DNA from: Lutimaribacter pacificus
GTDB taxonomy: Bacteria; Pseudomonadota; Alphaproteobacteria; Rhodobacterales; Rhodobacteraceae
Assembly: GCF_900142185.1 (NCBI RefSeq)
Contig: NZ_FQZZ01000002.1
Coordinates: 372,001-436,000, forward strand
Length of the DNA stretch: 64,000 bases
Direction of reading: 5' to 3'
Shown: positions 15,507 to 24,786 of the stretch, piece by piece
Numbering within the stretch: position 1 is the stretch's first letter
How the letters are laid out: the number at the start of each line of letters is the position of its first letter
Translations under genes and position numbers: made by a program
Notes under the pieces: generated by a model
What the model saw: only the letters and a program-made list of their open reading frames with translations
What the model was told of the DNA's origin: nothing
The model's database searches: none

Positions 15507-16793
15507 TCAGTGACCGGGCGCCAGAAGCTCGGCCAGCGACAGGGCCATGATCTTGGCGCTGTCCACCATATCGTCGATGCCGACATATTCGTCCGGTTTA
15601 TGCGCCAGGTCGAGGATGCCCGGCCCGTAGGCGATGCAGTTCTTCAGCCGCCCGATCCGGTCGATATGTTTCTGGTCATAGGTGCCGGGGCTGACCACGT
15701 ATTGCGGATCGGTGGCCAGAACATCGGTGATCGCGCGGGCCACGGTCTGCACCACCGGCGCGCTTTTTTCGGTCATCGTGGGCAGGACGCGCTGCAATTC
15801 GCGCACGTCGTAGCTGAACGTGGCGCGGCGTTCCTTGACCGCGCGCAGGATGGCGTGGATTTCCTCCTGCACCTCGTCGATGTCTTCCTCGATCAGGAAA
15901 CGGCGGTCGATCACCATGCGGCAGCTGTCGGGCACGCAAGGGCTGGGCAGGCCGGTGTAGTCGGGGTCCTGCTCGGCCTCGCCGCCGTGGATCGAGTTGA
16001 TGTTGAGCGTAGATTGACGCGCGCCTTCGGGTACCACGGGCATGTCGGTGCGTTTCTGCGCCAGCGCGGGGAACAGCGTTTCCTCCATCTCGTGCATGAC
16101 TGCGCCCATGTGACGGACCGCGCAATCGCCCAGGAACGGCATCGAGCCGTGGGCGATTTCGCCGTAGGTTTCGATCTCGGCCCACCAGACGCCGCGATGG
16201 CCCAGGCAGATGCGATCCTTGTTCAGCGGCTCGGGGATGATGACGTGCTGCACGCGCGCGGGATCGAAATAACCCTTTTCGGCAAGGTAGGCGACACCGC
16301 CGAAACCGCCGGATTCCTCGTCCGCCGTGCCGCTGATCTCGATCGCGCCGGCATAGTCGGGGCAGATGGCTATGAACGCCTCGGCGGCGACGATGCTGGC
16401 GGCCAGCCCGCCCTTCATGTCGCAGGCGCCGCGGCCATAGACCTTGCCATCCTTCACCTCGCCGCCGAAGGGATCGGTCGTCCAGCCGCGGCCGACCTCG
16501 ACCACGTCGATATGGCTGTTGAAATGCACGCATTCGCCGGGCCGGGCGCCCTCGCGGCGGGCGACGATGTTCCAGCGCGGGTACTTGTCGCTGTCGCCCT
16601 TGGCCCCCTGGGCGCGCACCAGTTCGGTGTGAAAGCCCGATTTCAGCAGGCGCCGGTCGAGGTAGTCGCAGATTTCGCGGTAATTCTGGCCCGGCGGGTT
16701 CAGGGTGGGGATGCGGATCAGGTCGCGGCAGAGCGCGGTCAGGTCGTCGCGGCGTGCCTCGATTTCTGCGGTCAGCTTGTCTTTCAGCGTCAT
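15507..16793 (-). CDS. M20-family metallopeptidase (ArgE/DapE type)
   Basis: 428 residues. M20 metal-site motifs are present: HFNSHIDVV (metal His and Asp), YGRGACDMKGG (bridging Asp), GTADEESGG (catalytic Glu-Glu) and a C-terminal metal His region (DQKHIDR). The family contains acetylornithine and succinyl-diaminopimelate deacylases and many amidases, so the exact substrate is open; the sequence looks like the broad acetylornithine deacetylase-like group. The start MTLKDKLTAEI was preferred over an upstream ATG. It is divergent from the PAS-LuxR gene, sharing a 75-bp region with a perfect inverted repeat. Confidence 0.88.
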   Translation of the reverse strand: MTLKDKLTAEIEARRDDLTALCRDLIRIPTLNPPGQNYREICDYLDRRLLKSGFHTELVRAQGAKGDSDKYPRWNIVARREGARPGECVHFNSHIDVVEVGRGWTTDPFGGEVKDGKVYGRGACDMKGGLAASIVAAEAFIAICPDYAGAIEISGTADEESGGFGGVAYLAEKGYFDPARVQHVIIPEPLNKDRICLGHRGVWWAEIETYGEIAHGSMPFLGDCAVRHMGAVMHEMEETLFPALAQKRTDMPVVPEGARQSTLNINSIHGGEAEQDPDYTGLPSPCVPDSCRMVIDRRFLIEEDIDEVQEEIHAILRAVKERRATFSYDVRELQRVLPTMTEKSAPVVQTVARAITDVLATDPQYVVSPGTYDQKHIDRIGRLKNCIAYGPGILDLAHKPDEYVGIDDMVDSAKIMALSLAELLAPGH

Positions 16794-16837
16794 CTTGCGG
16801 TCCCTTGCTGGCAGGGTGGAAGAATGCGCGGGTGACA

Positions 16838-16857
16838 CTACGGTGTGAATACCGTAG
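16838..16857. promoter_or_regulatory. Inverted repeat CTACGGT-N6-ACCGTAG (candidate operator)
   Basis: Two perfect 7-bp arms separated by GTGAAT, ending 10 bp before the PAS-LuxR start and 45 bp before the M20 peptidase start. The size and symmetry fit a LuxR/FixJ-type dimer site, so autoregulation plus control of the peptidase gene is a reasonable hypothesis. Confidence 0.5.
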
Positions 16858-16867
16858 GATTACGGGC

Positions 16868-17410
16868 ATGGAGGATCTGGCCCATATCGCCTTCGACGCC
16901 GCCCCGATCGGCCTGGTGCTGACCGAGGACCGGGTGATCCGTGCCTGCAACGCCACTTTCGCAGAGATGTCGGGCCACGCGTCCGACGCGCTGCTGGGGC
17001 AGAGTTTCCGCATCTTTTATGACAGCGATGCGGGGTTCACGCAGGTGCGCGATATCGGGCTGGAGGCGCTGCGCCGTGACGGGGCCTATTGCGACGAGCG
17101 GATGCTGCGCCGCGCCGACGGCACGACGATCTGGTGCCGGTTCCGCGCCCGCACGCTGACGCCCGATGCGCCGCTGGCCCGCATGGTGCTGAGCTTTGCG
17201 CCCATCGCGGACGCCCCCGCCGGCCCGTCGCTGACCCCGCGCGAACGTGACGTGCTGACATGGCTGGCGCGGGGCATGACCTCGAAAGAGATCGCCAAGG
17301 CGCTGGACCTGTCGCCCCGCACGGTCGAGGACGTGCGCGCGCGGCTTTTGCGCAAGTTCGGGGTGCCGAACGCCACCCGCCTTCTGGCGCGGCTCAGCCG
17401 GTCGGGGTGA
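16868..17410 (+). CDS. PAS domain LuxR-type transcriptional regulator
   Basis: 180 residues: an N-terminal PAS domain (about 5-115; FDAAPIGLVLTEDRVIRACN, DGTTIWCRFRARTL) joined to a LuxR/FixJ helix-turn-helix (about 120-178; LTPRERDVLTWLARGMTSKEIA, then SPRTVEDVRARLLRKF). It has no receiver domain, so it probably senses a small ligand or cofactor directly through PAS. The start is the ATG at 16868, just after the palindrome. It is divergent from the M20 peptidase and 105 bp upstream of the Liv-type transporter operon, and is the obvious candidate regulator of both. Confidence 0.88.
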   Translation: MEDLAHIAFDAAPIGLVLTEDRVIRACNATFAEMSGHASDALLGQSFRIFYDSDAGFTQVRDIGLEALRRDGAYCDERMLRRADGTTIWCRFRARTLTPDAPLARMVLSFAPIADAPAGPSLTPRERDVLTWLARGMTSKEIAKALDLSPRTVEDVRARLLRKFGVPNATRLLARLSRSG

Positions 17411-17415
17411 TCGGT

Positions 17416-17433
17416 TACGCAATTCTACGCATT
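17416..17433 (+). promoter_or_regulatory. Direct repeat TACGCAATTC/TACGCATTG
   Basis: TACGCAAT and TACGCATT start exactly 10 bp apart just after the LuxR-type gene and about 85 bp before the binding-protein gene. They share TACG with the palindrome at 16838-16857. It may be a regulator site for the transporter operon; evidence is weak. Confidence 0.25.
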
Positions 17434-17515
17434 GACAGCTTGGCCCCCCTTCGCCGCATGATGGCGGGGCAGAACAGAGAACCGGCGCCGTTGCGCGCCG
17501 GAGGGAGGAACCAAG

Positions 17516-18691
17516 ATGAAACGCATGTTTGCGGCGGGCCTCGTGTCCACGCTGGCGCTGGCAAATGCCGCGCTGGCCGATATCACCATCGCCCATATCT
17601 ATGGCAAGACCGGCCCGCTCGAGGCTTATGCCAAGCAATCCCATGACGGGCTGATGATGGGGCTGGAATACGCCACCGGCGGCACGATGGAGATCAACGG
17701 CGAAAAGATCGTCGTGATCGAGAAGGACACGCAGCTGAAGCCCGAGAACGGCAAGGCGCTGCTGGAAGAGGCCTATGGCGACGACGAGGTCGACCTGGCC
17801 ATCGGCCCGGTCAGTTCCGGCGTGGCGCTGGCGATGCTGCCGGTGGCCGAGGAATACGAGAAGATCCTGATCGTGCACCCGGCCGTGGCCGACAGCGTTA
17901 CCGGCGAGAACTGGAACCGCTATATCTTCCGCACCGGGCGCAACTCGTCCCAGGACGCGGTGGCGCAGGCCATCGCGATGGCGGGAGAGGGCGTCAAGAT
18001 CGCCACGCTGGCGCAGGATTATGCCTTTGGCCATGACGGGATCGCCGCGTTCCGCGAGGCACTGGAGGGCACCGGCGCCGAAATCGTGCACGAGGAATAC
18101 GTGCCCACCGACACCACCGATTTCACCGCGGCGGGCGAACGCATCTTCAACGCCATGAAGGATCTGGAGGGCGACAAGAAGGTGTTCGTCCTCTGGGCCG
18201 GGGGCGGCAACCCGATGGGCAAGCTGAACGCGATGGACCCGGGCCGCTTCGGGATCGAACTGGCGACCGGGGGCAACATCCTTGCCGCGCTGAGCGGCTA
18301 CAAGGAGTTCCCGGGCATGGAGGGCGCGATCTATTACTACTATGAACTGCCCGACAACGAGGTAAACGACTGGCTGGTCGAAGAGCACCAGGCCCGGTTC
18401 GGCAGCCCGCCCGATTTCTTCACCGCCGGCGGCATGACGACGGGCATCGCCGTGGTCGAGGCCATCAAGAAGGCCGGCAGCACCGATACCGAGGCGCTGA
18501 TTTCCGCGATGGAAGGCATGGAATGGATGACGCCCAAGGGCATGATGACATTCCGCGCCGAGGATCACCAGGCGCTGCAATCCATGTATCACTTCAAGAT
18601 CCGCGTGGATGACAGCGTGGAATGGGCGATCCCCGACCTGGTCAGGGAACTGACCATCGACGATCTGCCGATCCCGGTCCGCAACCAGTAA
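17516..18691 (+). CDS. Branched-chain amino acid/amide-type ABC transporter substrate-binding protein (LivK type)
   Basis: 391 residues. The signal peptide MKRMFAAGLVSTLALANAALA is followed by a Leu/Ile/Val-binding (periplasmic type 1) fold: IAHIYGKTGPLEAYAKQ, AIGPVSSGVALAMLPVAEEY, and AQDYAFGHDGIAAFREAL at the hinge. The ligand is uncertain; this family covers amino acids, urea, amides and aromatic acids. GGAGGGAGG is a very strong ribosome binding site. A strong hairpin follows the stop, as is common after highly expressed binding-protein genes. Confidence 0.93.
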   Translation: MKRMFAAGLVSTLALANAALADITIAHIYGKTGPLEAYAKQSHDGLMMGLEYATGGTMEINGEKIVVIEKDTQLKPENGKALLEEAYGDDEVDLAIGPVSSGVALAMLPVAEEYEKILIVHPAVADSVTGENWNRYIFRTGRNSSQDAVAQAIAMAGEGVKIATLAQDYAFGHDGIAAFREALEGTGAEIVHEEYVPTDTTDFTAAGERIFNAMKDLEGDKKVFVLWAGGGNPMGKLNAMDPGRFGIELATGGNILAALSGYKEFPGMEGAIYYYYELPDNEVNDWLVEEHQARFGSPPDFFTAGGMTTGIAVVEAIKKAGSTDTEALISAMEGMEWMTPKGMMTFRAEDHQALQSMYHFKIRVDDSVEWAIPDLVRELTIDDLPIPVRNQ

Positions 18692-18699
18692 CGCACAGC

Positions 18700-18727
18700 G
18701 CGCGGGCCGGTTCGCCCCGGCCCGCGC
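18700..18727 (+). terminator. Intra-operon stem-loop after the binding-protein gene
   Basis: Perfect 11-bp stem GCGCGGGCCGG/CCGGCCCGCGC with loop TTCGCC and no T-run. It likely attenuates transcription or protects the 3' end of the upstream mRNA so that binding protein exceeds the other subunits. Confidence 0.65.
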
Positions 18728-18742
18728 GATACGGGGATTTCC

Positions 18743-19507
18743 ATGAGCAGGGTCATTCTGGAAACGCACGACCTGACCGTGCGCTTTGGCGGGCATGTGG
18801 CGGTGGATGCCGTCACCTGCGCCTTTCGCGCCGGTGAGCTGACGGCCATCGTCGGGCCGAACGGCGCGGGCAAGACCACCTATTTCAACCTGATTTCGGG
18901 GCAGATCCCGGTCAGCGCGGGGCGTGTCGTGCTGAACGGGCGCGACATCACCCGCGACAGCGTGGCCCACCGCACCCGTGCGGGTATCGGGCGGGCGTTC
19001 CAGTTGACCAACCTTTTTCCCAATCTCAGCGTGCTGGAAAACGTGCGGCTGGTGATCCAGTCCAAGGCGGGGTTGGGGTATCGGCTGTTGTCGATGGCTT
19101 CGGGTCATTCCGAGGTCACGGACAAGGCTGTGGCGATCCTCGACCGGGTGCGGCTTTATGAGAAACGCGCGCAACTGGTCAGCGAGTTGTCGCATGGCGA
19201 TCAGCGCAAGCTTGAGGTGGCGCTGCTGATCGCGCTCGACCCGGCGGTCTACATGTTCGACGAACCCACCGCGGGGATGAGCGTGGACGAGGCGCCCGTG
19301 GTGCTGGACCTGATTGCCGACCTGAAGGCGCAGAAGGACCGCACGATCCTGCTGGTCGAGCACAAGATGGACGTGATCGCCCGGCTGGCCGACCGCATCA
19401 TCGTGCTGCACAACGGCGCGCTGGCCGCCGATGGCGACCCGGCCGAGGTTATTGCCAGCGACGTGGTGCAGGAGGCGTATATGGGCAAGGAACTGACCGA
19501 TGTCTGA
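18743..19507 (+). CDS. ABC transporter ATP-binding protein (LivG type)
   Basis: 254 residues: Walker A GPNGAGKTT, Q-loop FQLTNLFPNLSVLENV, signature LSHGDQRKLEVALLIA, Walker B VYMFDEPTAGM and H-loop VEHKMDVI. The C-terminal part is shorter than in textbook LivG. Walker B reads MFDEP rather than LLDEP, still compatible with function. Its end overlaps the start of the LivF-type gene by 8 bp. Confidence 0.93.
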   Translation: MSRVILETHDLTVRFGGHVAVDAVTCAFRAGELTAIVGPNGAGKTTYFNLISGQIPVSAGRVVLNGRDITRDSVAHRTRAGIGRAFQLTNLFPNLSVLENVRLVIQSKAGLGYRLLSMASGHSEVTDKAVAILDRVRLYEKRAQLVSELSHGDQRKLEVALLIALDPAVYMFDEPTAGMSVDEAPVVLDLIADLKAQKDRTILLVEHKMDVIARLADRIIVLHNGALAADGDPAEVIASDVVQEAYMGKELTDV

Positions 19508-20225
19508 CCCGATGCTGCGCCTCTCGGGCGTCTATACCGACATTGCCCAGTATCACATCCTGCAAGGCGTGAATTTCGACGTGCCGCGCGGGCAGGTCAC
19601 CATGCTGCTTGGGCGCAACGGGGTGGGCAAGACCACCAGCCTGCGCACGATCATGGGCCACTGGCGGGCCCGGGCGGGGCAGATCCTGCTGGACGGGCAG
19701 GATATCGCCGCGCTGCCCACGCCCGCGATTGCCCGGCTGGGCGTCGGATATGTGCCCGAGAACATGGGGATCTTCAGCGATCTGACGGTCGAGGAAAACA
19801 TGATCCTGGCCGCCAGTTCCGGGCCGCTGGACCGCACGCGGCTGGACTGGCTGTTCAGCGTCTTTCCGCCGTTGCAGACATTCTGGAAGGGTCACGCCGG
19901 CAACCTGTCGGGCGGGCAGAAGCAGATGCTGTCCATCGCCCGCGCGATGGTCGAGGAGCGGCGGCTTTACCTGATCGACGAGCCGACCAAGGGGCTGGCC
20001 CCCGCCATCGTATCGACGATGGCGGGCGCGCTGCGGCAGCTGAAGGATCAGGGCGCGTCGATCCTGCTGGTGGAACAGAATTTCAGCGTCGCCCGCGCGC
20101 TGGGCGACAGCGCGGTGGTGATGGACGATGGCCGCGTGGTCTGGACCGGCGCGATGGCCGAACTGGCCGGCGACGCCGCATTGCAGGAACGCCTGATGGG
20201 GCTGAGCATGGAGGCAGGGCATTGA
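19500..20225 (+). CDS. ABC transporter ATP-binding protein (LivF type)
   Basis: 241 residues: Walker A GRNGVGKTT, the LivF-like VGYVPENMGIFSDLTVEENM, signature LSGGQKQMLSIARAM, Walker B LYLIDEPTKGLAP and VEQNFSVA. It pairs with the LivG-type subunit to energise the two permeases. The overlapping start indicates coupled translation. Confidence 0.93.
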   Translation: MSDPMLRLSGVYTDIAQYHILQGVNFDVPRGQVTMLLGRNGVGKTTSLRTIMGHWRARAGQILLDGQDIAALPTPAIARLGVGYVPENMGIFSDLTVEENMILAASSGPLDRTRLDWLFSVFPPLQTFWKGHAGNLSGGQKQMLSIARAMVEERRLYLIDEPTKGLAPAIVSTMAGALRQLKDQGASILLVEQNFSVARALGDSAVVMDDGRVVWTGAMAELAGDAALQERLMGLSMEAGH

Positions 20226-20264
20226 TCGCGTGTCGCAAGCGCCATAGTCGAAAGGAGGTGCCGC

Positions 20265-21296
20265 ATGACCGCCGCGCCTGACCATACGCCCACCATGTCG
20301 CGCGCCGGGCTGGCCGAGCGCCTGGGCCCCTATATCCCCGTGCTGCTGATCCCGGCGATCATGGCCTTCGGGCTGATCTTCATCCCGTCGATGTCGTCCT
20401 GGCTGACGCTGACCGTATCGGGGCTGGCGATGGGGATGATGATCTTCATCATGGCGTCGGGCATGACGCTGGTCTTCGGCCTGATGGACGTGATCAATTT
20501 CGGGCATGGCGTGTTCATCTCGGTCGGTGCCTTTGTCGGCATCTCGATCCTGCTGGTGCTGGGACACATGACCGAAGCGCCGTCGCTGGCGCTGAACCTG
20601 GCCGCGATCCTGGCCGCCGTGCTGGCTGCGATGGCCGCCACCGGCGTTCTGGGCTGGGCGTTCGAGCGGGTGATCGTCAAACCCGTTTACGGTGCGCATC
20701 TCAAACAGATTCTTGTCACGATGGGCGGGCTGATCGTGGTGGAGCAGCTGATCATCGTGCTGTGGGGGCCCGAAGAGATCTATATCCTGCGGCCCGAGGC
20801 GCTGCGCGGCGCGATCACCTTTGCCGGGGCCGCGATGGAGAAATACCGCCTGCTGGCCGTGGGCATCGGGGCGGTGCTGTTCCTGGTCATGCGCTACACC
20901 CTGCGGCGCACCAAGATCGGGCTGATCGTGCGCGCGGGCGTCGAAAACGGCGAGATGGTCGAGGCGCTGGGATACCGGTTGCGGCTGGTCTTCGTGGGCG
21001 TGTTCATCGCCGGGTCGGCGCTGGCGGGGCTGGGCGGCGTGATGTGGGGCCTGTATCAAGAGGTCATCACCGCCCATATGGGCCAGCAGATCATGATCCT
21101 GATCTTCATCGTCGTCATCATCGGCGGGCTCGGTTCGGTCGAGGGCTGTTTCATCGGCGCGCTGCTGGTGGGGCTGTTGCAGAACTACATCGCGTTTCTC
21201 GAGCCCAAGCTGGCGCTGATTTCCAATATCGGCCTGATGGTCGCCATCCTGATGTGGCGCCCGCAGGGCATGATCCCGGTGGTAAAGGCAAAATGA
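20265..21296 (+). CDS. Branched-chain amino acid-type ABC transporter permease (LivH type)
   Basis: 343 residues with eight or more hydrophobic segments. GMTLVFGLMDVINFGHGVF is the LivH hallmark near residues 68-86, and GLGGVMWGLYQEV plus IIGGLGSVEGCFIGALLVG lie in the C-terminal half. AAAGGAGGTG gives a good ribosome binding site. Its TGA overlaps the ATG of the LivM-type gene. Confidence 0.93.
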   Translation: MTAAPDHTPTMSRAGLAERLGPYIPVLLIPAIMAFGLIFIPSMSSWLTLTVSGLAMGMMIFIMASGMTLVFGLMDVINFGHGVFISVGAFVGISILLVLGHMTEAPSLALNLAAILAAVLAAMAATGVLGWAFERVIVKPVYGAHLKQILVTMGGLIVVEQLIIVLWGPEEIYILRPEALRGAITFAGAAMEKYRLLAVGIGAVLFLVMRYTLRRTKIGLIVRAGVENGEMVEALGYRLRLVFVGVFIAGSALAGLGGVMWGLYQEVITAHMGQQIMILIFIVVIIGGLGSVEGCFIGALLVGLLQNYIAFLEPKLALISNIGLMVAILMWRPQGMIPVVKAK

Positions 21297-22372
21297 TCGT
21301 GAAACTCCTGTCCGGCGACACGCCCCGCAGCCCGGTCCTGGCGGTGATCCTGCTGGCGATCCTTGTCGCGCTGGCCTTTGCGCCCTTCCTGTTTCCCGGC
21401 GTGCGCTCGGTCGATACGGCGGCGCGCATCTGCATTTTCATCGTGCTGGTCGCCAGTTACGACCTGATGCTGGGCTATGGCGGGATCGTCAGCTTCGCGC
21501 ATACGATGTTCTTCGGCATGGGTGCCTATGGCGTGGCGCTTGCCAGCACGCATATGGGGCGCGGGTTCGACGCGGTGGCTGTGGGTGCGCTGTCGGGCGC
21601 ACTGCTGGCGGCGGCCATCGCGTTCCTGATCGGGCTGTTCAGCCTGCGGGTCAGGGCGATCTTTTTCGCAATGATCACGCTGGCCGTGGCCAGTGCCGTT
21701 GCCGTGCTGGTCAGCCAGCTTTCGGGCCTGACGGGCGGCGAGGACGGGCTGAGCTTCCAGACCCCGCGCGCGCTGACCCCGGCCTTCCGGTTCGGGGACG
21801 AGCTGTTCGGGGTCAGGCTGAACGGCCGGCTGCTGGCCTATTACCTGATCTTCGGGGTGTCGCTGATCCTGTTCCTTCTGATGTTGCGGGTCGTGAACTC
21901 GCCCTTCGGGCGGGTGCTGCAGGCGATCCGCGAAAACGATTTCCGGGCCGAGGCGATCGGCTATCGCGTGGTCGGCTACCGCGTGACGGTGACCTGCCTG
22001 TCGGCCTTCATCGCGGCGCTGGCGGGGGCGCTTTACGCGATCTGGCTCCGCTATGTCGGGCCGGATACGGTGCTGAGCTTCGATATCATGGTGGATATCC
22101 TGCTGATGGTCGTCATCGGTGGCATGGGCACGATGTATGGCGCGGTGATCGGCGCGGCGTTGCTGGTGCTGGCGCAGAACTACCTTCAGGCGCTGATGGG
22201 CATGGCCGCCGGCGCGGTGGCGGGGCTGCCGGTTTTGCCGGAGCTGATGAATGCCGACCGCTGGCTGCTGTGGCTGGGCGTGCTGTTCGTTCTCAGCATC
22301 TATTTCTTCCCCACCGGTATCGTCGGGCGGTTGCGGCAGCGGCGGCAGGGCAGGGCGGCGCAGGGTCGTTAA
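21293..22372 (+). CDS. Branched-chain amino acid-type ABC transporter permease (LivM type)
   Basis: 359 residues with multiple membrane segments. YDLMLGYGGIVSFAHTMFFG is the LivM motif near residue 55, followed by the LTGGEDGLSF loop and VVIGGMGTMYGAVIGAALLV. It completes the binding protein-LivG-LivF-LivH-LivM set. The start overlaps livH in ATGA; translation of the preceding frame from further upstream was rejected. Confidence 0.93.
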   Translation: MIVKLLSGDTPRSPVLAVILLAILVALAFAPFLFPGVRSVDTAARICIFIVLVASYDLMLGYGGIVSFAHTMFFGMGAYGVALASTHMGRGFDAVAVGALSGALLAAAIAFLIGLFSLRVRAIFFAMITLAVASAVAVLVSQLSGLTGGEDGLSFQTPRALTPAFRFGDELFGVRLNGRLLAYYLIFGVSLILFLLMLRVVNSPFGRVLQAIRENDFRAEAIGYRVVGYRVTVTCLSAFIAALAGALYAIWLRYVGPDTVLSFDIMVDILLMVVIGGMGTMYGAVIGAALLVLAQNYLQALMGMAAGAVAGLPVLPELMNADRWLLWLGVLFVLSIYFFPTGIVGRLRQRRQGRAAQGR

Positions 22373-22441
22373 CGCCTTAAGCGTCTTGCATCTTCGGTCC
22401 GCGCGTGCCACCCAATTGCCGGACGTCAGGGAGGAAGGCGG

Positions 22442-23620
22442 ATGAAACTGGGGATGGTGCTGCTGTGCGCAGCCTATGTTCTGAGCCAATTTTTCCGTGC
22501 CTTTCTGGCGGTTCTCACCAATGCGCTGGAGCGTGATGTCGGGGCCACGCCCGACGACCTGGCCTTTGCCTCGGGCATGTGGTTCCTGGTTTTCGCGCTG
22601 ATGCAGCTTCCCATAGGCGAGGCGCTGGACCGGGTCGGCCCGCGCCGCACGGCGGCGATCCTGCTGGCGCTGGGCGGTGGCGGCGGCGCGGCGATATTCG
22701 CGCTGGCGACGACGCCGGTGCATATCTCGGTCGCCATGGCGCTGATCGGGGTGGGGTGTTCGCCGGTGCTGATGGCGTCCTACTATATCTTCGCGCGGAT
22801 GTTCCCGCCGGCGATGTTCGCCACGCTGGGCGCGGCGATGATCGGCGTCGGGTCCATCGGCAACCTTGCCAGCGCCGCGCCGCTGGCCTGGGCGATCGAG
22901 GCGTTCGGCTGGCGCGAAAGCCTGTGGGCGCTGTCGGCGATCTCGGTCCTCGTGGCGGTCGGTGTCTGGGCCGTGGTGCAGGACCCGCCCCGTGCCGAAG
23001 GGGCCGAGGGCGGCAGCGTGCTGGCGGTGCTGAAAATCCCCGCGCTGTGGCTGATCCTGCCGCTGCTGGCGGTCAACTATGCCCCGGCGGCGGGTCTGCG
23101 GGGGCTGTGGGTGGGGCCATACCTGTCGGATGTCTATGGCGCGACCGCACAGGTGATCGGCACCGCGACCCTGATCATGGGGTTGGTCATGGTGGTGGCG
23201 GTTTTCGTCTACGGCCCGCTCGACCGGCTGTTCGGCACCCGAAAATGGGTGGTGGTGGGCGGCAACACGGCGGGGATCGTCGCCTGCGGTATCCTGGCCC
23301 TGACGCCCGAACCGGGATACTGGCCGTCGGTCATTCTTTGCGCGGCGATCGCCATGTTCGGGCTCAGCTATCCGGTCATCATGGCACATGGGCGCAGCTT
23401 TCTGCCGCCGCACCTGACCGGGCGGGGCGTGACGCTGATGAACCTGTTTTCCATCGGTGGCGTGGGGCTGTTCCAGGTGATCACCGGGCGGCTGTATTCG
23501 GCAGCGGCGGCCACCACCGAAAGCGCGGTCGCGCCCTATCAGCTTTTGTTCGGTTTCTTCGCGGCGATCCTTGCGCTGGGCATGATCCCCTACCTGTTCA
23601 GCCGCGACCGGCTGGACTGA
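22442..23620 (+). CDS. MFS transporter
   Basis: 392 residues with about twelve predicted membrane helices in two halves. The cytoplasmic loop motif between helices 2 and 3 is visible as GEALDRVGPRRTAA. The substrate is unknown; the protein resembles nitrate/organic-anion-type permeases in length and layout. It lies 69 bp after the LivM-type gene on the same strand with a GGAGG ribosome binding site, so it may be part of that uptake operon or a related export route. Confidence 0.87.
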   Translation: MKLGMVLLCAAYVLSQFFRAFLAVLTNALERDVGATPDDLAFASGMWFLVFALMQLPIGEALDRVGPRRTAAILLALGGGGGAAIFALATTPVHISVAMALIGVGCSPVLMASYYIFARMFPPAMFATLGAAMIGVGSIGNLASAAPLAWAIEAFGWRESLWALSAISVLVAVGVWAVVQDPPRAEGAEGGSVLAVLKIPALWLILPLLAVNYAPAAGLRGLWVGPYLSDVYGATAQVIGTATLIMGLVMVVAVFVYGPLDRLFGTRKWVVVGGNTAGIVACGILALTPEPGYWPSVILCAAIAMFGLSYPVIMAHGRSFLPPHLTGRGVTLMNLFSIGGVGLFQVITGRLYSAAAATTESAVAPYQLLFGFFAAILALGMIPYLFSRDRLD

Positions 23621-23687
23621 TCGGCCCTTTCCCTTGGCCCTGCGCTCATGTATTGAGCGCGCGTCCTGAAACGAAAGGAGCGACCCC

Positions 23688-24710
23688 ATGGGGTATAACG
23701 TCGTCGTCGTCGGCGCCACGGGCAATGTGGGCCGGGAAATGCTGAACATCCTCGCGGAACGCCAGTTCCCGGTGGACAAGATCGCCGCGCTGGCCTCGCG
23801 CCGCAGCCTTGGCACCGAGGTCAGCTTTGGCGACAAGACACTGACCACCGAGGATCTGGATACGTTCGATTTCACCGGCTGGGACATGGCGCTGTTCGCC
23901 ATCGGCTCGGACGCGACAAAGAAATACGCGCCCGTCGCGGCCAAGGCCGGTTGCGTGGTGATCGACAACAGCTCGCTCTACCGCTACGACCCGGATGTGC
24001 CGCTGATCGTGCCCGAGGTGAACCCGCAGGCGGTGCACGGCTATGCGAAGAAGAACATCATCGCCAATCCCAACTGCTCGACCGCGCAGATGGTTGTGGC
24101 GCTCAAGCCGCTGCATGACCGCGCCACGATCAGGCGCGTCGTGGTGTCGACCTATCAATCCGTGTCGGGCGCCGGCAAGGAAGGCATGGACGAGCTGTGG
24201 GACCAGACGAAAGCCGTCTACAACCCCACCGCCGAGGTGCCGCCCAAGAAGTTCCAGAAGCAGATCGCTTTCAACGTGATTCCGCATATCGACGTCTTCA
24301 TGGAGGACGGTTCGACCAAGGAAGAATGGAAGATGGTGGCCGAGACGAAAAAGATCGTCGATCCGGCGATCAAGCTGACCGCCACCTGCGTGCGGGTGCC
24401 GGTTTTCGTCGGCCATTCCGAGGCGATCAATATCGAGTTCGAAGAATTCCTGGACGAGGACGAGGCCCGCGACATCCTGCGCGAATCGCCGGGGATCATG
24501 GTCATCGACAAGCGCGAGGACGGCGGATACGCGACCCCGGTCGAATGCGTGGGCGATTTCGCCACCTTCATCAGCCGCATCCGCCAGGATTCGACCATCG
24601 AGAACGGTCTGAACCTGTGGTGCGTCAGCGACAACCTGCGCAAGGGCGCGGCCCTGAACGCGGTGCAGATCGCCGAATTGCTGGGCCGCGAGGTTCTGAA
24701 AAAAGGCTGA
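23688..24710 (+). CDS. asd: Aspartate-semialdehyde dehydrogenase
   Basis: 340 residues. It has VGATGNVGREML (NADP-binding), IDNSSLYRYDPDVPLIVPEVN, the catalytic NPNCSTAQ (Cys130) and the His-containing HSEAINIEFE. It reduces aspartyl phosphate to the semialdehyde, the branch point for lysine/diaminopimelate, threonine and methionine. The strong AAAGGAG ribosome binding site and the clean start leave little doubt. A terminator hairpin follows. Confidence 0.96.
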   Translation: MGYNVVVVGATGNVGREMLNILAERQFPVDKIAALASRRSLGTEVSFGDKTLTTEDLDTFDFTGWDMALFAIGSDATKKYAPVAAKAGCVVIDNSSLYRYDPDVPLIVPEVNPQAVHGYAKKNIIANPNCSTAQMVVALKPLHDRATIRRVVVSTYQSVSGAGKEGMDELWDQTKAVYNPTAEVPPKKFQKQIAFNVIPHIDVFMEDGSTKEEWKMVAETKKIVDPAIKLTATCVRVPVFVGHSEAINIEFEEFLDEDEARDILRESPGIMVIDKREDGGYATPVECVGDFATFISRIRQDSTIENGLNLWCVSDNLRKGAALNAVQIAELLGREVLKKG

Positions 24711-24735
24711 GCGCCGTTGCGCGCGCGTGAAACAG

Positions 24736-24762
24736 GGGCCGGGCGGGATCACCGCCCGGCCC
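24736..24762. terminator. Bidirectional terminator-like hairpin
   Basis: 11-bp perfect stem GGGCCGGGCGG/CCGCCCGGCCC with loop GATCA, followed by only two T residues. It lies between the convergent ends of asd and the DMT transporter gene. Confidence 0.65.
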
Positions 24763-24786
24763 TTGCCGTCCGGCGGTTTCGTCCAC

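Noticed and set aside
16838-19411. An 857-codon minus-strand frame across the LuxR, binding-protein and LivG genes
   Set aside because: Shadow frame rich in His, Arg and Gln with no recognisable domain; the plus-strand genes explain the sequence.
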